Shown here piece by piece: positions 34,701 to 42,986 of a stretch of 64,000 nucleotides of DNA. How positions within the stretch are numbered: position 1 is the first letter of the stretch; each line of letters opens with the position of its first letter. The DNA lies in assembly GCF_030264295.1 (NCBI RefSeq), contig NZ_CP127173.1, positions 193,501 to 257,500 on the forward strand, in the 5' to 3' direction. Source of the stretch: Amycolatopsis nalaikhensis. GTDB taxonomy: Bacteria; Actinomycetota; Actinomycetes; Mycobacteriales; Pseudonocardiaceae. A program made the position numbers and the translations under genes. Under the pieces are notes generated by a model. It saw only the letters and a program-made list of their open reading frames with translations, ran no database searches and was not told the DNA's origin.

Positions 34701-36029
34701 TCAGCAGTCCCCCCGGTTCAGCAACGCGCCACGAGGCTCGTCGCCGGTGATTTCGGTGCCCCGCAACCACGTCGAGCGCACGACGCCGGCGAGCGGCCGC
34801 CGGTCGTAGGCGCTGACCGGGTTGCGGTGCTTCAGCTTCGCGACGTCGACCACGAAGGCCTCGTCCGGCGCGAACACGCAGAAGTCGGCGTCGTAGCCCA
34901 CGGCCAGGTGCCCCTTGCGGCGCATCCCGGCCTGCGCCGCCGGCCGTTCGGCCATCCAGCGGACGACGTCGGTGAGGGCGAACCCGCGCTGCCGCGCCTG
35001 CGTCCAGACCACCGGGAGCCCCAGCTGCAGGCTCGAAATCCCGCCCCACGCCAACCCGAAGTCGCCGCTGTCGAAGCGTTTCAGCTCCGGTGTGCACGGC
35101 GAATGGTCGCTGACGACGCAGTCGATCACGCCGTCGGCGAGCCCCTGCCAGAGCTGCTCGCGGTTGGCCGCCTCCCGGATCGGCGGGCAGCACTTGAACT
35201 GGGTCGCGCCGTCGCGGATCTCCTCGGCGATGAAGCTGAGGTAGTGCGGGCAGGTCTCCGCCGTCAGCGCGACGCCGTCGTGGCGCGCCGAAGCGATCAG
35301 CGGCAGTGCGTCCGAAGAGGACAGGTGCAGGATGTGCGCGCGAGCCGAGTGGCGCCGGGCCGCCTCGATCACGTGCGTGATCGCGAGGTTCTCCGCGTTC
35401 CGCGGCCGCGAGCGGAGGAAGTCGACATAGCGACCGCCGTGCGGCTCCGGAGCTTCGTCGATCTCGTGCGCGTCTTCGGCGTGGACGATCATCAGCGCGT
35501 CGAAGGAACTCAGCTTCCGCAACGCTTCGTCGAGCCCGTCCGGGTCGAGGGGAGGGAACTCGTCGACGCCCGAGTGCAGCAGGAAGCACTTGAAGCCGAA
35601 CACCCCGGCTTCGTGCAACGCGCGCAGATCCGTGACGTTGCCGGGAATCGCGCCGCCCCAGAAGCCGACGTCGACGTGCACCCGGCCGGCCGCCGCCTTG
35701 CGCTTGACCTCCAACGCCGCGACGTTCACCGTCGGGGGCAGGCTGTTGAGCGGCATGTCCACGATCGTGGTCACCCCGCCCGCGGCGGCCGCGCGGGTCG
35801 CCGTCTCGAAGCCCTCCCACTCGGCGCGGCCGGGGTCGTTGACGTGGACGTGCGTGTCGACCAGACCCGGCAGCAACACGACGTCGTCACCGAGGTCGAC
35901 CACGCGGTCGCCCGTCAGCGACGCGCCGCCGGGTTCGACCGCGACGATTCGCCCGCCGTCGACGCCGAGGGTCGCCGGAACCTCGCCCTCGGCCGTCACG
36001 GCCCGGGCTGCACGCACCACAAGATCCAT
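34701..36029 (-). CDS. allB: Allantoinase
   Basis: AllB (442 residues) opens the allantoin ring to allantoate. Metal ligands are in [14 protein letters not shown] (about 55-68); the carbamylated Lys is in [11 protein letters not shown]; further ligands are in [15 protein letters not shown] and [11 protein letters not shown]. This ordering and DHSPCTP fix the allantoinase subgroup within cyclic amidohydrolases. ATG at 36029 has GAGAAGGG upstream. It precedes alc and is divergent from an HTH regulator gene. Confidence 0.96.
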   Translation of the reverse strand: MDLVVRAARAVTAEGEVPATLGVDGGRIVAVEPGGASLTGDRVVDLGDDVVLLPGLVDTHVHVNDPGRAEWEGFETATRAAAAGGVTTIVDMPLNSLPPTVNVAALEVKRKAAAGRVHVDVGFWGGAIPGNVTDLRALHEAGVFGFKCFLLHSGVDEFPPLDPDGLDEALRKLSSFDALMIVHAEDAHEIDEAPEPHGGRYVDFLRSRPRNAENLAITHVIEAARRHSARAHILHLSSSDALPLIASARHDGVALTAETCPHYLSFIAEEIRDGATQFKCCPPIREAANREQLWQGLADGVIDCVVSDHSPCTPELKRFDSGDFGLAWGGISSLQLGLPVVWTQARQRGFALTDVVRWMAERPAAQAGMRRKGHLAVGYDADFCVFAPDEAFVVDVAKLKHRNPVSAYDRRPLAGVVRSTWLRGTEITGDEPRGALLNRGDC

Positions 36030-36067
36030 CCGAAAACCCTTCTCCGGGAGGATTGACCACCGCCGAT

Positions 36068-36091
36068 TTCACAGTACGGAAAGGCGGTTTC
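36068..36091. promoter_or_regulatory. Candidate operator upstream of allB
   Basis: TTCAC-N6-GAAAG (36068-36083) resembles one GlnR a-b pair, and GAAA-N5-TTTC (36079-36091) is an inverted repeat. Both lie 40-60 bases before the allB ATG in the divergent promoter region with the HTH gene at 36160. GlnR control of purine breakdown would make sense, but only one pair is seen. Confidence 0.35.
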
Positions 36092-36159
36092 GCACAACGA
36101 CAGTAACCACGGCGCGCGCCGCTCGTCAACGACGGACGCGGCGCGTTACGGTCATCCTC

Positions 36160-36648
36160 GTGCGGCTTGAAGCGGAGTTCACCAGCGAACCGTTCCGCGG
36201 CGAGGGTTCGCCGCCCGAGCATGCCATCGCGGCGCGCGACGCCGCGACGGAAGCGGGACTGGAGACGGACTTCGGGCCGCTCGGGACGTTGGCGCGCGGC
36301 GAGGCGAAGGAGCTTTACGACGCCCTTCCAGCGATCGCGAAAGCGGCACTCGACGCGGGCGCGACGCAGGTGACCCTGCAGGTCCGCCAAGCCGAGCCGG
36401 GACGTGCCGGGGTGAAGTCCGGCGGGCCGGTCGCGCTCAACGACGCCCTCGACCGGCTGATCGCCGACGTCGAGCGCGAACTGGGCGCCAAACTCGGCGA
36501 ACTCGACCGCGCGGGGAAGCAGCGGGCCGTGCGGCTGCTGCGCGAGCGCGGGGCCTTCGGCCTGCGGAAATCCGTCTCGTCGGTGGCCGACGCGCTGGGG
36601 GTCACGCGCTTCACCGTCTACAACTACCTCAACCGGGAAGCCGACTGA
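36160..36648 (+). CDS. HTH protein with thiamine-binding-like N-terminal domain
   Basis: The first 90 residues (VRLEAEFTSEPFRGEG, ADFGPLGT-like TDFGPLGTLARGEAKELYDA, ATQVTLQVRQ) resemble the MTH1187/YkoF-like ferredoxin fold. The last 45 residues form an HTH, LLRERGAFGLRKSVSSVADA followed by GVTRFTVYNYLN. Genes of this type recur beside urate-degradation genes of actinomycetes and are probably ligand-sensing regulators. The likely start is GTG at 36160. It precedes uraD by 79 bases. Confidence 0.75.
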   Translation: MRLEAEFTSEPFRGEGSPPEHAIAARDAATEAGLETDFGPLGTLARGEAKELYDALPAIAKAALDAGATQVTLQVRQAEPGRAGVKSGGPVALNDALDRLIADVERELGAKLGELDRAGKQRAVRLLRERGAFGLRKSVSSVADALGVTRFTVYNYLNREAD

Positions 36649-36657
36649 CCAGCACTT

Positions 36658-36672
36658 TCAACAAAATGTTGA
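36658..36672. promoter_or_regulatory. Perfect palindrome TCAACA-AAA-TGTTGA upstream of uraD
   Basis: The 15-bp site begins 10 bases after the HTH gene stop and lies 55 bases before the uraD start. It is a strong candidate operator for the uraD-uraH-uox operon, perhaps for the HTH or IclR-type regulators in this island. Confidence 0.6.
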
Positions 36673-36727
36673 CGGAACTCCGGGGGCGACGTACGGTCAG
36701 CGGGACGCCACTCACGAGGAGTTCCCC

Positions 36728-37207
36728 GTGCCGCTCACCCTCACCGACTTCAACACCGCCACCGCCGACGACGTCCGTCCGGCGCTGACGGCCTGCCTCG
36801 CCGTCCCCCGCTGGGTGGACGCGCTGCTCGACCGGCGGCCCTACGAAAGCCGCGACGCGCTGCTGGCCGCCGCCGAGCTGCCGCTGCGCGACGACGAGAT
36901 CCGGCAGGCCATGGCCGCGCATCCCCGCATCGGCGAAAAGCCGAAGCAGCAAGGAACCGAGGCCGACTGGTCTCGCAGCGAACAGTCCGGTGTGGACAAC
37001 GCCGACGCGTTCGCCGCCGCGAATGCCGAGTACGAAGCCAAGTTCGGGCACGTCTACCTGGTCTGCGCCAGCGGACGCAGCGGCGAAGAGCTGCTGAAGA
37101 TCTTGCGCGAACGACTGGACAACGACCCGGCGACCGAGCTGGCCGTGGCCGGGCAAGAACTGCTGAAGATCGCCGAACTGCGGCTGGCCAAGGCGGTGAC
37201 CGCGTGA
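36728..37207 (+). CDS. uraD: OHCU decarboxylase
   Basis: UraD (159 residues) converts 2-oxo-4-hydroxy-4-carboxy-5-ureidoimidazoline to S-allantoin. The catalytic His is in MAAHPRIGEK (near residue 66); FNTATADDVRPALTACLAVP, SRSEQSG and VYLVCASGRSGEELL are further signatures. GTG at 36728 is preceded by GAGGAG. It overlaps the next gene by GTGA. Confidence 0.95.
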   Translation: MPLTLTDFNTATADDVRPALTACLAVPRWVDALLDRRPYESRDALLAAAELPLRDDEIRQAMAAHPRIGEKPKQQGTEADWSRSEQSGVDNADAFAAANAEYEAKFGHVYLVCASGRSGEELLKILRERLDNDPATELAVAGQELLKIAELRLAKAVTA

Positions 37208-37521
37208 GCCTCGTGACCACCCACGTCCTGGACACGGCGAAGGGCCGTCCCGCGCCGGGGATCGCCGTCCGGTTCGAGACGGCCGACGGCAAGCCGATCG
37301 CCGAGGGACAGACCGACGACGACGGCCGCATCCGCGACCTCGGCCCGGAAACCCTCGAGCCCGGCGCCTACCGCCTGGTCTTCGACACCGGCGCCTACCT
37401 GGGCCCGGACGCTTTCTTCCCGGAGGTGGCGCTCACCTTCCGGATCACCGACGGCACCGCGCACCACCACGTGCCGCTCCTGCTCAGCCCGTTCGCCTAT
37501 TCGACCTACAGAGGGAGCTGA
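37204..37521 (+). CDS. uraH: 5-hydroxyisourate hydrolase
   Basis: This is a transthyretin-like protein of 105 residues. The N-terminal TTHVLDTAKGRPAPGIAVR, the central ALTFRI, and the ending HHHVPLLLSPFAYSTYRGS (YRGS is the family signature) identify HIU hydrolase. It converts the urate oxidase product to OHCU for UraD. The start is GTG at 37204, overlapping the uraD stop. Confidence 0.97.
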   Translation: MSLVTTHVLDTAKGRPAPGIAVRFETADGKPIAEGQTDDDGRIRDLGPETLEPGAYRLVFDTGAYLGPDAFFPEVALTFRITDGTAHHHVPLLLSPFAYSTYRGS

Positions 37522-37524
37522 ACC

Positions 37525-38406
37525 GTGGCCATCACCCTGGGCCCCAACCAGTACGGCAAGGCGGAGGTCCGCCTGGTGACGGTGCGCCGCGACGGCCCCG
37601 TGCACCACCTGAAGGACCTGACCGTGTCGACGTCGCTGCGCGGCGAGCTGGCCGCGACGCACCTGACCGGCGACAACGCGGGCGTGCTCGCGACCGACAC
37701 GCAGAAGAACACCGTGTACGCCTTCGCAAAGGAGGCACCGGTCGGCGAAATCGAGGACTTCGGGCTCCGCCTGGCCCGGCATTTCGTCGGCACGCAGGAG
37801 AACATCAAGGGCGCGCGGATCAAGATCGACGAGCACGGCTGGGACCGCATCGCGGTGGGCGGCGAGCCGCACGACCACGCGTTCAGCCGTTCAGGCGACG
37901 AGCGCCGCACGACTGCCGTCTCCCTGCAGGGCGACCGCGCGTGGGTGGTGTCGGGCATCGACGGCCTGACGCTGCTCAAGTCGACGGGCTCGGAGTTCCA
38001 CGGTTTCCCGCGCGACGAGTACACGACGCTCGCCGAGACGGACGACCGGATCCTGGCGACGGCGGTCACGGCGCGCTGGCGTTACGAGGGCGAGGACATC
38101 GACTGGGCGGAGAGCCACCGCGAAATCCGGCGGCTGATGCTGGAGACGTTCGCGACGAAGCACAGCCTTTCGCTGCAGCAGACGTTGTACGCGATGGGCG
38201 AGGCGGTGCTGAAGGCGCGCGAAGAGGTGGCCGAGGTACGGCTGTCGCTGCCGAACAAGCACCACTTCCTGGTCGACTTGAGCCCGTTCGGGCTGAAGAA
38301 CGACAACGAGGTGTTCTACGCGGCGGACCGGCCGTACGGGCTGATCGAGGGCACCATCCTGCGCGACGACGCCGAGGACGCGGGCCCGGCCTGGGACCTC
38401 CACTAG
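37525..38406 (+). CDS. uox: Urate oxidase (uricase)
   Basis: Cofactor-free uricase of 293 residues. It has GPNQYGKAEVRLVTV, LATDTQKNTVYAFAKE with the catalytic Thr, and the late LPNKHHFLVDLSPFGLKNDN. The usual two tunnelling-fold repeats are both complete. GTG at 37525 is behind GGGAG. It is last in the uraD-uraH-uox operon and is followed by a large hairpin at 38413-38448. Confidence 0.97.
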   Translation: MAITLGPNQYGKAEVRLVTVRRDGPVHHLKDLTVSTSLRGELAATHLTGDNAGVLATDTQKNTVYAFAKEAPVGEIEDFGLRLARHFVGTQENIKGARIKIDEHGWDRIAVGGEPHDHAFSRSGDERRTTAVSLQGDRAWVVSGIDGLTLLKSTGSEFHGFPRDEYTTLAETDDRILATAVTARWRYEGEDIDWAESHREIRRLMLETFATKHSLSLQQTLYAMGEAVLKAREEVAEVRLSLPNKHHFLVDLSPFGLKNDNEVFYAADRPYGLIEGTILRDDAEDAGPAWDLH

Positions 38407-38412
38407 CCACCG

Positions 38413-38448
38413 CGCCCGGATTGATAGAACGCTCTATCAATCCGGGCG
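38413..38448. promoter_or_regulatory. 36-bp palindrome with perfect 16-bp arms (TetR operator and/or terminator)
   Basis: CGCCCGGATTGATAGA (38413-38428), a 4-base spacer and the exact reverse complement (38433-38448) lie 7 bases after the uox stop and 10-13 bases before the TetR start. The AT-rich core TTGATAGA-N4-TCTATCAA is like many TetR operators. As RNA it would form a stable hairpin and could end uox transcription. Confidence 0.7.
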
Positions 38449-38460
38449 TATCGTGACGTG

Positions 38461-39046
38461 GTGGCAGGGACCAAGGAACGCATCATGGCCGCCGGCGCGG
38501 AACTCTTCCGGCGCAACGGCTACACCGGCACCGGGCTCAAGCAGATCGTCTCGGAAGCGAACGCTCCCTTCGGGTCGCTCTACCACTTCTTCCCCGGGGG
38601 CAAGGAGCAGCTCGGGCAGGAGGTCATCCGGAGCTTCCGGGCTCGCCTACATCCAGCTCTTCGACCTCTTCATCGCGCCCGCTCCCGACCTGATCAGCGG
38701 GATCGAAGCCTTCTTCGCCGCCGGGATCGCCACCCTCGAAGCCACCGACTACGTCGAAGGGTGCCCGATCGCGACCGTCGCCCTGGAAGTCGCCGCCACC
38801 AACGAACCGCTGCGGCAGGCCACCGCCGACGTCTTCACCGCCTGGATCGACGCCGGGACCGAGAAGTTCGGGAAGTTCGGGCTCGGCCGGACCGCCGCGC
38901 GGACGCTGACGATCACGGCTGTCAACAACCTCGAAGGCGCGTTCGTCCTCTGCCGCTCGCTGCGGGACACCGAGGCCATGGCCGTCGCCGGGGCCGCCAC
39001 CGTGGACGTGGCCCGGCGTCTACTCGACGAGAACGCACAACTTTAG
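38461..39046 (+). pseudogene. TetR-family regulator, frameshifted
   Basis: The GTG frame encodes the HTH half AGTKERIMAAGAELFRRNGY, KQIVSEANAPFGSLYHFF and GKEQLGQEVIRS. From about 38641 the next frame continues IQLFDLFIAPAPDLISGIEA, then ALEVAATNEPLRQATADVF and DVARRLLDENAQL. One extra T near 38635 (GAGCTTCCGG) breaks the gene; without it the join reads EVIRSSGLAYIQLFDL. This may be a true mutation or a base-calling error. The intact operator-like palindrome just upstream argues for a recently functional gene. Confidence 0.82.
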
Positions 39047-39112
39047 TCGGGAATCCAACACGAATACTCAAAATGGCGCTTGACCGCGCAGCACCCGACA
39101 CGGATGCTGCCC

Positions 39113-39128
39113 AGTGGTCTAGTCCTCC
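39113..39128 (+). promoter_or_regulatory. dre-like (DasR) site upstream of alpha-galactosidase
   Basis: AGTGGTCTAGTCCTCC matches 13 of 16 positions of the DasR element AGTGGTCTAGACCACT, with the left half perfect. It lies 32 bases before the ATG. DasR is the GlcNAc-responsive GntR repressor of actinomycete sugar and chitin genes, so sugar-dependent repression is plausible. Confidence 0.5.
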
Positions 39129-39160
39129 TGCCTCACACCGCCGTCCGGTTGGGAGCCGCC

Positions 39161-40735
39161 ATGCGTCGAGTCTTCGCCGTCCTTGCCGCCGTCCTGGCGG
39201 GCGCCGCACTCAGCAGCCCGCCCGCGCAAGCCCTCGAAAACGGGCTTCTCCGCACACCCCCGATGGGCTGGAACACCTGGAACACCTTCGAGTGCGACAT
39301 CAACGAGACGCTCGTCAAGCAGACCACCGACCTCATGGTCAGCTCCGGAATGCGCGACCGCGGCTACACCTACGTCAACCTCGACGACTGCTGGATGACG
39401 CGAACCCGCGACGGCAACGGCAACCTCGTCGCCGACTCCGCGAAGTTCCCCAGCGGCCTCAAAGCCCTCGGTGACTACATCCACGCCCGCGGCATGAAGT
39501 TCGGCATCTACGAAAGCGCGGGCACCGAAACCTGCCAGCACTACCCCGGCAGCCTCGGCCACGAGCAGGCCGACGCGAACCTCTTCGCCAGCTGGGGCGT
39601 CGACTACCTCAAGTACGACAACTGCGGCAGCCCCGCCGGGGAAACCCAGCAGGACTACGTCCGCCGCTACTCCGCCATGCGCGACGCGCTCAAGGCCACC
39701 GGCCGCCCGATCGCCTACAGCATCTGCGAATGGGGGAACTTCAGCCCGTCCACCTGGGCGCCGGACGTCGGCAACCTCTGGCGCACCACCGGGGACATCA
39801 CCAACAACTGGGGCAGCATCGACTCCATCTACCGCCAGAACGTCGGCCTCGCCTCCGCCGCGAAGCCCGGTGCCTGGAACGACCCCGACATGCTCGAAGT
39901 CGGTGACGGCATGGACTTCCAGGAGGACCGCGCCCACTTCACGCTCTGGGCCGCGATGGCCGCGCCGCTCATCGCGGGCGCCGACCTCCGCTCCGCCAGC
40001 GTCGCCACCTTCTCGACCTACCTCAACGCCGACGTCATCGCGATCGACCAGGACCCGCTCGGCAAGCAGGCCACCCGGATCGCCACCGGCAACGGTCTGG
40101 ACGTCCTCAAGAAGCCCCTCCAAAACGGCGACGTCGCCGTCGTGCTGTTCAACGAAAACAGCACCACCAAGACCATCTCCACGACAGCCGCCGCGGCCGG
40201 GCTGCCCGCCGCTTCGACCTACCGGCTCACCAACCTCTGGTCCAAGGAGCAGACCACCAGCACCGGCACGATCAGCGCGAACGTCCCCTCGCACAGCACC
40301 GTCGTCTACCGCGTCACGGCCGGTGCCACCGGCAGCAGCACCGCCCGGCCCCTCCAGGGCGCGTCCTCGGCACGCTGCGTCGACATCAACGGCAACGTCA
40401 CCACGCCCGGCACCAAGGTCGACATCTGGGACTGCGACGGCGGCGCCAACCAGACCTGGACCTTCACCGGCGCCGGTGAGCTGAAGGCCAACGGCCTCTG
40501 CCTCGACGCCGCCGAGGGCGGCACCACCGCCGGGACCAAGCTCATCGTCTGGACCTGCCACGGCGGCGCGAACCAGAAGTTCAAGCTCAACCCCGACGGC
40601 TCGATCACGGGAACCCAGACCGGCCTGTGCGTCGACGTCACCGGCGGCGACAAGCCCGCCGGCAACGTCAACGGCACGCAGCTCGAACTCTGGGGCTGCA
40701 ACGACGACGCCAACCAGAACTGGCGGCTCAAGTAG
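39161..40735 (+). CDS. Secreted GH27 alpha-galactosidase with ricin-B lectin domain
   Basis: A signal peptide (MRRVFAVLAAVLAGAALSSP...AQA, 24 residues) is followed by a GH27 catalytic domain: RTPPMGWNTWNTFECDINET, VNLDDCWM, the nucleophile in DYLKYDNCG, and AWNDPDMLEVGDG. A beta-sandwich domain follows. The last 130 residues are a ricin-B (CBM13) trefoil with three QxW-type repeats: NQTWTF, NQKFKL and NQNWRL. The enzyme removes terminal alpha-galactose from plant oligo- and polysaccharides outside the cell. GGGAG lies 6 bases before ATG 39161. It converges with and overlaps the xanthine dehydrogenase gene by 8 bases. Confidence 0.95.
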   Translation: MRRVFAVLAAVLAGAALSSPPAQALENGLLRTPPMGWNTWNTFECDINETLVKQTTDLMVSSGMRDRGYTYVNLDDCWMTRTRDGNGNLVADSAKFPSGLKALGDYIHARGMKFGIYESAGTETCQHYPGSLGHEQADANLFASWGVDYLKYDNCGSPAGETQQDYVRRYSAMRDALKATGRPIAYSICEWGNFSPSTWAPDVGNLWRTTGDITNNWGSIDSIYRQNVGLASAAKPGAWNDPDMLEVGDGMDFQEDRAHFTLWAAMAAPLIAGADLRSASVATFSTYLNADVIAIDQDPLGKQATRIATGNGLDVLKKPLQNGDVAVVLFNENSTTKTISTTAAAAGLPAASTYRLTNLWSKEQTTSTGTISANVPSHSTVVYRVTAGATGSSTARPLQGASSARCVDINGNVTTPGTKVDIWDCDGGANQTWTFTGAGELKANGLCLDAAEGGTTAGTKLIVWTCHGGANQKFKLNPDGSITGTQTGLCVDVTGGDKPAGNVNGTQLELWGCNDDANQNWRLK

Positions 40736-42986
40736 CGGTCAGGTGCTCCGGCCGCACCGGGACGCGCGTGAGCGCGAGCCCGGTCGCGGCGCGGATCGCG
40801 GCCACGATCGCCGGGGTCGACGAGATCGTCGGCGGCTCGCCGACCCCGCGCAGGCCGTACGGCGCGTGCGGGTCCGGGCGCTCCAGGACGTCGATGCTCA
40901 TCGGCGGCATGTCCAGCACCGTCGGGATCAGGTAGTCGGTGAACGACGGGTTCCGGATCTTGCCGCCCGACGTCTGGATCTCCTCCATCACCGCCAGCCC
41001 GAGCCCCTGCGCCGAGCCGCCCTGGATCTGGCCCATTACGGCCTGGGGGTTCAGCGCCTTGCCGACGTCCTGTGCGCAGTCCAGCGCGACCACCTTGACC
41101 AGGCCCAGTTCCGTGTCGACGTCGACGACCGCCCGGTGCGCCGCGAACGCGTACTGCACGTGCGCGGTGCCCTGCCCGGTTTCCGGGTCCAGCGCGGACG
41201 TCGGCCGGTGCCGCCACTCCACAGTTTCGTCGTAGACGTCGTCGCCGAGGACGTCCACCAGGTCGGCGAGCACCTGCCCGTCGGCCGCGACGAGCTTGCC
41301 GCCGACCACGCGCACCCGGTGGTCGAACCGGGACAGCAGCCGCGCCCGGACCGCCGCGCACGCCGCCTGGACCGCCCCGCCGGTGACGTAGGTCTGGCGC
41401 GACGCCGACGTCGAGCCGCCGTTGCCGATCGACGTGTCCATCGGCAAGATCGTCACCTGGTCGACGCCCAGCTCGGTGCGCACGATCTGCTGCATGATCG
41501 TCACCAGGCCCTGGCCGACCTCGCACGCCGCTGTGTGCACGGTCGCCGCCGGTTCGCCGCCGACCAGCTGCAGGCGCACCCGGGCCGTCGAGTAGTCGTC
41601 GAAGCCCTCGGAGAAGCAGACGTTCTTGATGCCCACGGCATACCCGACTCCGCGGACGACGCCTTCGCCGTGCGTCGTGTTCGACACCCCGCCCGGCATG
41701 TGCCGCAGGTCGAACGGCCGCTCCGGCGGCATCGGCATCTCCCGCACGCGGGTCAGCAGCTCCGCGACCGGTGCCGCGGAGTCGACGACCTGGCCGGTCG
41801 GCATCAGGTCGCCTTCGCTCATGGCGTTGCGGACGCGGATCTCGACCGGATCGAGGCCACAGGCAAGAGCGAGTTTGTCCATTTGGGACTCGTAGCCGAA
41901 CGCGGCCTGCACGGCGCCGAAGCCGCGCATCGCGCCGCACGGCGGGTTGTTCGTATAAGTGCCCCAGCAGTCCACCGCCACGCTGTCCACTTTGTACGGT
42001 CCGACGCCGAGGGTCGCCGCGTTCGCGACCACCGCGCCGGTCGAGGACGCGTACGCGCCGCCGTCCAGGAACAACCGCGTGCGCACGTACACGAGACGTC
42101 CGTCGCGAGTGGCGCCGTGCTCGTAGTACATCTTCGCCGGGTGGCGGTGCACGTGGCCGTAGAAGGACTCTTCGCGGTTGTAGACCATCTTCACGGGCTT
42201 GCCGGTGTGCAACGCCAGCAGGCACGCGTGCACCTGCATCGACAGGTCCTCGCGGCCGCCGAACGCGCCGCCGACACCACCCAGGGTCAGCCGCACCTTC
42301 TCCGTGGGCAATCCCAAAGCGGCGACGATCTGCTGCTGGTCGACGTGCAGCCACTGCGTCGCGACGTACAGGTCGACGCCGCCCTCGGTGTCCGGCACGG
42401 CGAGCCCCGACTCCGGGCCGAGGAACGCCTGGTCCTGCATGCCGACCTCGTACACGCCCGAAACGACGACGTCGGCGGCAAGATCTTGCGGACCACGCCG
42501 GATCTTCACGTGCCGCACGACGTTGCCGCCGTCGTGCAGCGAAGGCCCTTCGCCCGCGACAGCCGCTTCGGAGTCCGTCACCGGCGAAAGCTCTTCGTAG
42601 GCGACGACGATCCGCTTCATCGCCCGCCGCGCGGTTTCCGGGTGGTCGGCGGCGACCAGCGCGACCGGTTCGCCCTGGTACCGCACGACGTCCGACGCGA
42701 GCACCGGCTGGTCGGCGTGCTCGAGGCCGTAGCGGTTGACGCCGGGGACGTCCTCGTGCGTCAGCACCGCGTAAACACCGGGCACCGCAAGGGCATCGGC
42801 GATGTCGATCGACGTGATCCGCGCGTACGGATGGGGGCTGCGCAACGTCACGCCCCACACCATGTCCTCGTGCCACAGGTCCGAGGAGTACGCGAACTCG
42901 CCGCGTACCTTCACCGTGCCGTCGGGCCGCCGCGGCGACGCGCCGACGCCGTTCGCGGTCGGCGTCGTGACGGAAGTCGTGGTCAT
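40728..42986 (-). CDS. Xanthine dehydrogenase, molybdopterin-binding subunit
   Basis: This 752-residue chain oxidises xanthine (or hypoxanthine) at the molybdenum site. It has KVRGEFAYSSDLWHEDMVWG, TLGGVGGAFGGREDLSMQVH, CGAMRGFGAVQA, AACEVGQGLVTIMQQIV and GVGEPPTISSTPAIV with the catalytic Glu. ATG at 42986 overlaps the deaminase stop. It is the last of four genes transcribed away from the PucR gene. Confidence 0.94.
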   Translation of the reverse strand: MTTTSVTTPTANGVGASPRRPDGTVKVRGEFAYSSDLWHEDMVWGVTLRSPHPYARITSIDIADALAVPGVYAVLTHEDVPGVNRYGLEHADQPVLASDVVRYQGEPVALVAADHPETARRAMKRIVVAYEELSPVTDSEAAVAGEGPSLHDGGNVVRHVKIRRGPQDLAADVVVSGVYEVGMQDQAFLGPESGLAVPDTEGGVDLYVATQWLHVDQQQIVAALGLPTEKVRLTLGGVGGAFGGREDLSMQVHACLLALHTGKPVKMVYNREESFYGHVHRHPAKMYYEHGATRDGRLVYVRTRLFLDGGAYASSTGAVVANAATLGVGPYKVDSVAVDCWGTYTNNPPCGAMRGFGAVQAAFGYESQMDKLALACGLDPVEIRVRNAMSEGDLMPTGQVVDSAAPVAELLTRVREMPMPPERPFDLRHMPGGVSNTTHGEGVVRGVGYAVGIKNVCFSEGFDDYSTARVRLQLVGGEPAATVHTAACEVGQGLVTIMQQIVRTELGVDQVTILPMDTSIGNGGSTSASRQTYVTGGAVQAACAAVRARLLSRFDHRVRVVGGKLVAADGQVLADLVDVLGDDVYDETVEWRHRPTSALDPETGQGTAHVQYAFAAHRAVVDVDTELGLVKVVALDCAQDVGKALNPQAVMGQIQGGSAQGLGLAVMEEIQTSGGKIRNPSFTDYLIPTVLDMPPMSIDVLERPDPHAPYGLRGVGEPPTISSTPAIVAAIRAATGLALTRVPVRPEHLTAT

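Noticed and set aside
39119..40561. A 480-codon open frame antisense to the alpha-galactosidase
   Set aside because: It is Gly/Ala/Val-rich without any family motif and lies fully opposite a strong GH27 gene; typical high-GC shadow.
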